Shown here: in pieces, positions 16,338 to 22,007 of the stretch
How the letters are laid out: each line of letters starts with the position of its first letter
How positions within the stretch are numbered: the first letter of the stretch is position 1
Origin: Pontimicrobium sp. SW4
Lineage (GTDB): Bacteria > Bacteroidota > Bacteroidia > Flavobacteriales > Flavobacteriaceae
Assembly (NCBI RefSeq): GCF_039954625.1
Contig: NZ_CP157199.1
Coordinates: forward strand, 3,162,001 to 3,226,000
Length of the DNA stretch: 64,000 nucleotides
Reading direction: 5' to 3'
Position numbers and translations under genes: made by a program
Notes under the pieces: model-generated
Told to the model about the DNA's origin: nothing
The model's database searches: none
Seen by the model: the letters and a program-made list of their open reading frames with translations, nothing else

Positions 16338-16351
16338 AGGGGCTTTCCCCT
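16338..16351 (-). terminator. Short hairpin with T-run downstream of the lipoprotein gene
   Basis: Arms AGGGG and CCCCT with a 4-nt loop are followed on the minus strand by a short T run (overall TTTT). It lies 65 bp beyond the lipoprotein stop and is a weak intrinsic terminator candidate. Confidence 0.4.
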
Positions 16352-16415
16352 AATTAAAGACATAGATCAATTAACCTGTCTAAGCTTGGGTATTCAGATG
16401 AATAATAAATAGACC

Positions 16416-16973
16416 TTAATGTTCAATTTCTAGCACTAATTGACCTTGTTGATTCCAAAATTTCTCAACTCCTGTTTGATAATCATCTTCATATCTTCTT
16501 TCGGTTCTTATTTGTCCATTTTTATAGTACTCCTTAATTACACCTTGATTGGATTCAACTTCTACCTCAGCGCTATTATTTTCATCCACTTCAACAGTTT
16601 CTTTCTCAGTATATTTGTTCATAACATCTTCATACTTAATATTCCCATTCTCATAATATTCTATGTGAATTCTGGATTCATCAGAATCTGTAGCCATAGA
16701 GCTTAATTTACCATCTTCATCATATTCCTTTAAACTAACAATATCACCTACCTCATTATAGTCTATTTCTTGAAGAATTGTACCGTTAGGATAATAATAC
16801 ATCCATTTACCAACTTTTTCTTTATAACCACTTTCATATACTACTTTTTTACCTATACAATATTTAGCTCCATTATTATAGACTTCTTCAATGTCTTCCT
16901 CACTTATTATTTTATCAGTTTGATTGCATGAAACTATTAGTAAGGCTGTAAAAATTAGTAGTAGCGTTTTCAT
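16416..16973 (-). CDS. YwqK/MORN-like repeat lipoprotein
   Basis: The 185-residue protein starts MKTLLLIFTALLIVSCNQ, a type II signal peptide with lipobox VSC, so it should be a lipoprotein. It carries repeats of the form YYxNGxIxxE: WMYYYPNGTILQEIDYN, EYYENGNIKYEDV and EYYKNGQIRTERRYE. These are the MORN-like repeats annotated in the YwqK family. The function of such lipoproteins is unknown. It is divergent from the XRE regulator, with which it shares an 84-bp upstream region containing its own TATATTTG box (16998-16991). It is unusual cargo next to a type I RM system and could act at the envelope. Confidence 0.75.
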   Translation of the reverse strand: MKTLLLIFTALLIVSCNQTDKIISEEDIEEVYNNGAKYCIGKKVVYESGYKEKVGKWMYYYPNGTILQEIDYNEVGDIVSLKEYDEDGKLSSMATDSDESRIHIEYYENGNIKYEDVMNKYTEKETVEVDENNSAEVEVESNQGVIKEYYKNGQIRTERRYEDDYQTGVEKFWNQQGQLVLEIEH

Positions 16974-16990
16974 AATGTTTTGATTTATTT

Positions 16991-17056
16991 CAAATATAAA
17001 AAAACATACCGAACGGTACTCGGATATAAATAAAAATAAAATGACTTTACGGTACT
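16991..17056. promoter_or_regulatory. Divergent control region of lipoprotein and XRE genes with repeated ACGGTACT
   Basis: A minus-strand -7 box TATATTTG lies at 16998-16991. ACGGTACT occurs twice in direct orientation, at 17013-17020 and 17049-17056 (36 bp apart). A small palindrome TACCG-AA-CGGTA lies at 17007-17018. Another GTAC core lies inside the first codons of the XRE gene (about 17065-17068). The arrangement resembles the operators of C-protein (controller) genes, which repress or activate their own transcription. Confidence 0.5.
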
Positions 17057-17057
17057 T

Positions 17058-17270
17058 ATGAAAAGTACAGTTGATAAGTCTGTTTTATTAGAATTGGCGC
17101 AGCGTGTTAAAGCTTTAAGAAAGGAAAGAAAGCTAACACAAGCTATGTGTCTTAATGATACAGGTATTAACTTTGGAAGGATAGAGAGAGGGAAGCGTGA
17201 TATATCTTACAGTACACTCATTAAAATTTGTGAGTACTTCGAGATTGAACCTAGTGAGTTTTTTGAATAA
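17058..17270 (+). CDS. XRE-family helix-turn-helix regulator, controller (C-protein)-like
   Basis: This 70-residue protein is a single HTH_3 domain: LAQRVKALRKERKLTQAMCLNDTGINFGRIERGKRDISYSTLIKICEYFEIEPSEFFE. The recognition helix region is NFGRIERGKRDIS. Its size and lack of extra domains match small phage repressors and RM controller proteins. It lies upstream of the hsdMS unit in opposite orientation, and GTAC-core repeats surround its start. Control of the RM genes is inferred from motif sharing. Its stop is immediately adjacent to the stop of the convergent polymerase-like gene. Confidence 0.8.
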   Translation: MKSTVDKSVLLELAQRVKALRKERKLTQAMCLNDTGINFGRIERGKRDISYSTLIKICEYFEIEPSEFFE

Positions 17271-18584
17271 TTAATTACATAGCGCTCCTGTTTTTTCAAC
17301 TTTGAAGGCTGGTACTAATCCAACCTGTTCTAAAAACATATCCTCGATTATTCCTCGCGCTTTATTTAGATGAACTGACTTTATTATTACAGAATCATGT
17401 ATAGTTAAGGGAATGATTCCGTTTTCAACCAATCTCTTAGAGATACAATCAATGAAAATATAACTTTCAATGGTCTGTAAATAAATAGATAAGTTTCTGT
17501 GATTTTTATTTTTTAGGATCTTTACTATTTCATAGATAAATGGATAAGCACTTGAAAATATTTTCTTTTCTTTTTCGTAAGGAATGATTTTTTCGTGATT
17601 TCTGTATATTTTATTTTGAGAGAATAAGACTTTAAAAATAACATCCTTGATTTCAGTTCTACTGGCAGTTTTATTATTTAATTCAACAAATTCATCATAG
17701 AGGTTGCCTTTTAAAGCAGCACTTAGGTACAAGTTTAAATTCACCATATTTTCTTTTTTATTGTTTTGGTGAAGTTTTGATATTTCTTTAAGAGCCATCA
17801 CCCCAAAGGTTTTAACTAAATTCTTTCTTTCAAAATGTGGACATAAGGTATTTAAGTTAGGAGTAAATAAGTTGAATAATAATATACCTAATAATGTGGG
17901 TTGAGAATTTCTTAAATCTAAACTAACATAATCCCCTATAATAAATTGCTTTAACTCACTTTTGAAATTAGTTAGGTTAGTATCTAATCGATAATTGGTT
18001 TTATTTCTCTTGAAATACCTAAACCTCTTATCTTGAAGTTGATTTACGGAAAGTAAGTGGCTTAATTTTGATGATTCAGATGAATTGTTTTGTATCCAGT
18101 TATAAGCTCCGTCATAGTCAAAATTTAGCTGCATGAATTCTTTCTTCATTAACTTTAAGTGATATGGCAAACGATTATAATGAGATTTTGAGTTTCGTAT
18201 ATTTTTAATGATTTTTTTTCCAAGCTTTGAATCAGCTGCTATTTCTAATGGATTAATGTCATTAAGGAAATTAGGATTTAACTTATACCATAGCGATTTA
18301 GTATTTGACAAATAAGTTCCATCACTAATAATAAATTCACCATTTTTTAATATTTTAATATATCTATCTATATTAGAGACTGTTATAGTTTTCAGAGAAA
18401 TTTTATCCAATGCAACAAATTCACTCTTACTACGGATGATTTTTCGCGAAATAATATGGTGAATAACATAATAGAAGTATTCTTTTTGAACGCTAAATTT
18501 TGGAGGATTCAGAGATAAGTACAAATCTAATTTTTGTTCAAAACCTTCAGGTAAATAAAGAATAATAGGCTTATTAGGCTTCAT
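17271..18584 (-). CDS. Element protein with family-A polymerase-like palm motifs (replication protein candidate)
   Basis: The 437-residue protein has three motifs in the order and spacing of a family-A (Pol I/T7-like) palm. Motif A-like: DYVSLDLRNSQPTLLG, with Asp223. Motif B-like: SRTEIKDVIFKVLFSQ near 309-323, with Arg and Lys spaced as in the O-helix. Motif C-like: IPLTIHDSVII, with His396-Asp397. It lacks the 3'-5' exonuclease and the full thumb of Pol I and is about half its size. Its neighbours are the excisionase-like and integrase genes, so it is probably part of the element's replication or maintenance module. Function is inferred from motifs; no close named family is recalled. Confidence 0.5.
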   Translation of the reverse strand: MKPNKPIILYLPEGFEQKLDLYLSLNPPKFSVQKEYFYYVIHHIISRKIIRSKSEFVALDKISLKTITVSNIDRYIKILKNGEFIISDGTYLSNTKSLWYKLNPNFLNDINPLEIAADSKLGKKIIKNIRNSKSHYNRLPYHLKLMKKEFMQLNFDYDGAYNWIQNNSSESSKLSHLLSVNQLQDKRFRYFKRNKTNYRLDTNLTNFKSELKQFIIGDYVSLDLRNSQPTLLGILLFNLFTPNLNTLCPHFERKNLVKTFGVMALKEISKLHQNNKKENMVNLNLYLSAALKGNLYDEFVELNNKTASRTEIKDVIFKVLFSQNKIYRNHEKIIPYEKEKKIFSSAYPFIYEIVKILKNKNHRNLSIYLQTIESYIFIDCISKRLVENGIIPLTIHDSVIIKSVHLNKARGIIEDMFLEQVGLVPAFKVEKTGALCN

Positions 18585-18617
18585 AACTTAAAAAACAATA
18601 GAAGTTAGTTTTATTTG

Positions 18618-18950
18618 TTATGATGTTTTTCTTTTGATATAATTTTCAGCATTAATCATTAGCTCAGAAGTAGTTTTTCTTCTACCTGATTTCAGCCATT
18701 CATCAATTTCAGCCTTCAAAAACAATAGTTTTTTGCCATTTTTATGGTAAGGGATTGTTTGGTTATGTACATAACCATAAAATGTAGATTTACTTCTTTT
18801 TTCAGGATCGTAATTGATAAGTTGGTTGAGGTCTAGCCATTGATCTGAATGAATTACGGCATTACTATTATTAGATCCGTGTTTAATATCTAATAGGAGA
18901 TTTTCTATGTTTTCAAGACGAGCATTTAAAGGTGTAAAAGGATTTTCCAT
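18618..18950 (-). CDS. HTH_17 / excisionase-like DNA-binding protein
   Basis: The 110-residue protein has a short N-terminal coiled segment (LNARLENIENLLLDIK) and then a winged-HTH excisionase-like domain: WLDLNQLINYDPEKRSKSTFYGYVHNQTIPYHKNGKKLLFLKAEIDEWL. Proteins like this accompany Bacteroidetes tyrosine integrases and act as excisionase or replication regulators. It lies 34 bp upstream of the polymerase-like gene in the same direction and 71 bp from the 233-aa gene. Confidence 0.75.
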   Translation of the reverse strand: MENPFTPLNARLENIENLLLDIKHGSNNSNAVIHSDQWLDLNQLINYDPEKRSKSTFYGYVHNQTIPYHKNGKKLLFLKAEIDEWLKSGRRKTTSELMINAENYIKRKTS

Positions 18951-19020
18951 TTTGTATAGTATTTAAATTTTACCATACAAATATTTGCCTTTTGTTAAAT
19001 AGGTAACTGGTTACAATTGG

Positions 19021-19722
19021 TTACAAATTTTCAGATTCTGCTTTAAACAAGTTTTTTAAAGCCTTCAATTCATCTTTTGCTCTGCTATTAAATTCTTTAG
19101 GCAGTAATTTTATAACCGACTCTAATAATGCAATTTTATTCAGGAATTTTTTTCTTGTTACAGGACTTGATGGACTCCCTTTGCGATTAATAGGGTCACA
19201 AAAATGTGTATATTTTTGATAAAGTTTTTCTCCTGAATTATATCTATAACGATTGGCTATCGCATCACCATTATGCCTCGTAATCTGGACACCAGAATAA
19301 TAGCACTTTAAAGCAATTTGACTCATTGTTAATTTTTGACTATCGGTTGTTTTTACTGAATAGTAAACCCTTTTTTCTTCAACCCATAGTTTTAAAGCTT
19401 CAATTTTTCTCTTTAAGTAGTAAAAGAAGTATCTATGTGTGGTTGTTTTCCATTCGTACAGACTGTCGGTTTTTAATAGGTTATTGATAGAATCATTTAT
19501 CGATGCTAATTCAATTTCGTATTGAATTATTTTTGGTTCAAGATATTGTAGGATTAATGATTTTTCACTTTGGTCTGACACATAATGACAAACTTCTAAG
19601 TTTTCTAAAATAACTTCGACACCTTCACCATCTATAGTTCCATTTTTGGAACTAAAACTATGATGAAGTATTTGATCCATATTGAACGCTTCAAGAAAAT
19701 CATATTTATGAAGGAAAGACAT
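19021..19722 (-). CDS. Unknown 233-aa protein next to the integrase
   Basis: No recognised domain. The protein is soluble, helical and charged, with KWxxEKRVYY-like and TMSQIALKCYYSGVQITR segments and a basic C-terminal half. It starts 3 nt after the integrase stop and is co-oriented with it, so it is co-expressed with the recombinase. Proteins of this size and position recur in Bacteroidetes integrative elements, so an accessory role in integration or element regulation is plausible (inference). Confidence 0.65.
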   Translation of the reverse strand: MSFLHKYDFLEAFNMDQILHHSFSSKNGTIDGEGVEVILENLEVCHYVSDQSEKSLILQYLEPKIIQYEIELASINDSINNLLKTDSLYEWKTTTHRYFFYYLKRKIEALKLWVEEKRVYYSVKTTDSQKLTMSQIALKCYYSGVQITRHNGDAIANRYRYNSGEKLYQKYTHFCDPINRKGSPSSPVTRKKFLNKIALLESVIKLLPKEFNSRAKDELKALKNLFKAESENL

Positions 19723-19725
19723 AGA

Positions 19726-20976
19726 TTAAAAATTCATTATTTGGTTTGCGAACTCTTTTTTTGTTTCATCTTCAAAACCATCAAAATAGGCTTGTGTGGT
19801 TTTAATGTCTTTATGCCCTAGACTTTCTTGCATAAACTCCATAGAAGCTCCTTTTCTTATCGATGATGTGGCAAAACTGTGTCTTGCGTAATAAGTTGAA
19901 ATCTCATTTGGCAATCCTATAGATTCACATAGTTTTTTTAGATGTTGATTAATATATCTAGTAAAATTTTTGATTTTATTTCTTTGTTCTTCAGGTGTCA
20001 TTGCTTCTGACAAAATATTAAACACGTAATTATTTGGATGTTTATTAGTATTGCCATACTCCTTAATAAATGATTTCATATAATCATTTAAGTATATTGT
20101 AATTAATTTCAAATCAGTTTTTGAAGTGAATTGAGTTTTAGCACGATAAAATTTTATAGTATCATTATCAATGTTTTTGAATTTTAAAAGAGCAATGTCT
20201 TTAATGTTCATTCCATTAGAGTTGAAAGAGAAAAACCAAAAAGCTTTTGCTCTTTGTTGTTCTTTTGTTTTTGGAGTTGAATTAAATAACACACTTAACT
20301 GTTCTTTTGAAAGAGTTTTTTTGACACTTCTTGAAGCAGGTATTTGATACTTTCTTTTACCAAATGGGTATAATTCCTTTTCTATTTCATTTTCTTCGAT
20401 AGCTTTATTAAAAATAGCTCTTAATGGTCTTAAATAAATTCCAACAGTAGTATTACTTCTGTTTGTGTGTAATAGATACTTTTCAAAATCATTTAACCAG
20501 AATTTGTCAATATCATAAAAGGATAGTTTAGAGTAATTTTTCTTTTGACTGTTCTCTACAAACTCCTGAATAGCTTTTTCACTGTATTTATATGAATCTG
20601 CTGTTCCTAATCTATCATTCTTTTTGTATTCTTTAATCAGTTCAGTATAATGATAGCTAACTTTGATTCCTTCACCTTTTTTTCTGTATAGTTTTCGTTC
20701 AAAATGTTCAAAAGAAAAAGGGTTAAGTTCTTTTGCAACATCATCAGCCCTGTTTTCGACGGACTGAATTTTTAATCTTACTCTTTTGTTTTCGTTTCTA
20801 GGCTTAGTAGATAGCCATATACTTTCAAACTCTTTCTCTGTGAGATCAAAGATGGTTGGATATAGTTTTTGCTTTCGTGAAATAGAAGCAAACACTCTTA
20901 ATTTAACAGGAAACTTACCGTTTGCTTTCGCTCTTCTTTTATCGAGGTAAATTGAAATAGCATAATCTTTCTTCAT
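19726..20976 (-). CDS. int: Tyrosine recombinase / integrase of the element
   Basis: The 416-residue protein has an N-terminal arm-binding domain (SIYLDKRRAKANGKFPVKLR), a SAM-like core-binding domain (about 105-200) and a catalytic domain with STYYARHSFATSS (Arg-His), SLGHKDIKTTQAYF (His and nucleophile Tyr) near the C-terminus. The first catalytic Arg is not obvious: the segment reads FNSNGMNIKDIALLK, where many relatives have RGM or GLR. I start at ATG 20976 rather than an in-frame TTG 6 nt upstream. It lies 148 bp from attR, as expected for the enzyme that inserted the element into tRNA-Ala. Confidence 0.92.
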   Translation of the reverse strand: MKKDYAISIYLDKRRAKANGKFPVKLRVFASISRKQKLYPTIFDLTEKEFESIWLSTKPRNENKRVRLKIQSVENRADDVAKELNPFSFEHFERKLYRKKGEGIKVSYHYTELIKEYKKNDRLGTADSYKYSEKAIQEFVENSQKKNYSKLSFYDIDKFWLNDFEKYLLHTNRSNTTVGIYLRPLRAIFNKAIEENEIEKELYPFGKRKYQIPASRSVKKTLSKEQLSVLFNSTPKTKEQQRAKAFWFFSFNSNGMNIKDIALLKFKNIDNDTIKFYRAKTQFTSKTDLKLITIYLNDYMKSFIKEYGNTNKHPNNYVFNILSEAMTPEEQRNKIKNFTRYINQHLKKLCESIGLPNEISTYYARHSFATSSIRKGASMEFMQESLGHKDIKTTQAYFDGFEDETKKEFANQIMNF

Positions 20977-20989
20977 AATCAATTAAGTG

Positions 20990-21040
20990 TTGCATATAAT
21001 TTGCATACAAAAATACAAAATTTGCATACACTAAAGCAAA
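20990..21040 (-). promoter_or_regulatory. Integrase promoter overlapped by TTTGCATACA repeats (arm-type sites)
   Basis: On the minus strand TTTG (21040-21037), a 21-bp spacer and TATTTTTG (21015-21008) form a promoter for the integrase. TTTGCATACA occurs at 21000-21009 and 21021-21030, and a variant TTGCATATAA at 20990. The same 10-mer is at 5720-5729 by the other end. Integrase or excisionase bound here would cover the promoter, so autoregulation is likely (inference). Confidence 0.6.
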
Positions 21041-21067
21041 ACAAAACAAAAACACTTATATTTGAAT

Positions 21068-21083
21068 CTACTATAAATAGTAG
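21068..21083. repeat. Palindrome CTACTAT/ATAGTAG next to attR
   Basis: Seven-base arms with an AA centre form a perfect 16-bp palindrome 41 bp inside attR. Part of it recurs as an imperfect direct repeat (AAATAGTAGGATTAAT near 21075 and AAATAGTAAGATAAAT near 21105). It is a candidate accessory-protein site for excision. Confidence 0.5.
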
Positions 21084-21123
21084 GATTAATATAAAATAGC
21101 AAATAAATAGTAAGATAAATATT

Positions 21124-21172
21124 TTGACTGGCAGTCAAGAGGTCGTCGGTTCGAGCCCGATCTTCTCCACTA
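21124..21172 (+). repeat. attR: displaced 3' half of the original tRNA-Ala
   Basis: This copy of the tRNA-Ala 3' half is 47/49 identical to 5625-5673. It carries T at 21146 and A at 21160, which correspond to tRNA positions 50 and 64, so the T-stem pair is U:A instead of G:C. It lacks the acceptor 5' strand and D arm and is not a functional tRNA. The stop codon of the convergent hydrolase gene lies inside it. Confidence 0.9.
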
Positions 21173-22007
21173 ATAAGAAGTTTGTGATTAGCTTTACAAC
21201 CAATTCTAACTCTGGAGAAAGCTCATCAGCGTCCCAAGGGTGTTTTGTGTTAAAAACATGATCTGCTCCTTCAATAATTGCTAATTTACTTTTAGGATTC
21301 CATTGGTGTAGTTCTTTAGCTTCCTTAATATTAATAGACGTATCGTTATTTCCATGAATAATTAACTGTGGAATGCTTATGCTTTTTGCTGCTTTTTCAA
21401 TATTAAGGCGATTTTTATTGGCTATAAAATCTTCATAGAACTGATAGTAATGTGGCATTTGTTGTTTTGTGCGACCATTTAAAACATATTTAACACCTTT
21501 TTCTTTCCACTCTTTTAAATTACCAATAGTTGCTGTACGTTTTTCGAAATCACTTACACTTGCCAAAGTAATGAGCTTAGTAATTCGTTTATCTTGAGAT
21601 GCTTTTAGTATGCAAATACCTCCGCCACGACTGTGCCCAATTAGATAAATATTTTTTGCGTTGACAAACAGATTATTTAGAAAATAGTTTTGAGACCAAT
21701 CAATAACATCATCTAAATCGTCTAGCTCTTTTGTGTAATTGTTGTGTCCAAAGGCTTCCAAGTCTGTAAAATCAATGGGATTCTCCATAGTTCCACCATT
21801 ATGAGAAAAATTAAATTTAATAAAACAACATCCTACTTTGGTAATTTGTTTTGCCATTAAGTTCCATGCTCCCCAATCTTTAAAACCTTTATATCCATGA
21901 CAAAAAATAACGATAGGTTGGTCTTTTTTGTCCAGAGAGTAAAAAGCATCAATTAAGATGGGTTTTTTATGGTTTCGTTTAAGAATTAAGTTGCTAATAG
22001 TTTTCAT
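21135..22007 (-). CDS. Alpha/beta hydrolase, 3' end overlapping the tRNA fragment
   Basis: The 290-residue protein has the alpha/beta hydrolase pattern: IVIFCHGYKGFKDWGAWN (oxyanion-hole HG), the nucleophile elbow IGHSRGGG, an Asp in IHGNNDTSIN and the His in EGADHVF. It probably cleaves an ester or peptide bond; the substrate is unknown. The frame continues into the antisense of attR, so the last dozen residues (VEKIGLEPTTS) come from tRNA sequence. Because attR is the original chromosomal copy, this overlap predates the insertion. The start overlaps the addB-like stop by 1 nt. Confidence 0.85.
   Translation of the reverse strand: MKTISNLILKRNHKKPILIDAFYSLDKKDQPIVIFCHGYKGFKDWGAWNLMAKQITKVGCCFIKFNFSHNGGTMENPIDFTDLEAFGHNNYTKELDDLDDVIDWSQNYFLNNLFVNAKNIYLIGHSRGGGICILKASQDKRITKLITLASVSDFEKRTATIGNLKEWKEKGVKYVLNGRTKQQMPHYYQFYEDFIANKNRLNIEKAAKSISIPQLIIHGNNDTSINIKEAKELHQWNPKSKLAIIEGADHVFNTKHPWDADELSPELELVVKLITNFLLVEKIGLEPTTS

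Larger units (their letters stand above)
5625..21172. mobile_element. Integrative element of about 15.5 kb in tRNA-Ala, carrying type I RM, two Abi-type genes and a RES operon
   Basis: The element is bounded by the 49-bp direct repeats of the tRNA 3' half. A tyrosine recombinase gene lies next to attR, and TTTGCATA-type repeats lie just inside both ends. Content from attR to attL: integrase, 233-aa unknown, HTH/excisionase-like, polymerase-motif protein, XRE regulator, lipoprotein, hsdM, hsdS, 183-aa unknown, Abi-type HEPN, hsdR, AbiV-like, then a 78-aa/258-aa/RES operon. No relaxase, coupling protein, type IV secretion, capsid or terminase gene is visible. It is therefore best called a non-self-transmissible integrative element or mobile defence island, possibly mobilised by a helper. 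Confidence 0.9.

Noticed and set aside
17058..17270. XRE protein as antitoxin of the RES protein
   Set aside because: It is about 9 kb away, reads in the other direction, is a bare 70-aa HTH and lacks the extra C-terminal domain of COG5642 antitoxins.
5741..20976. Conjugative element (ICE) or prophage
   Set aside because: No relaxase, VirB/Tra, capsid, portal or terminase genes are present; only integration, regulatory and defence genes.
21124..21172. A second tRNA-Ala gene
   Set aside because: Only the anticodon-to-3' part is present, with no acceptor 5' strand or D arm. It is the attR copy.
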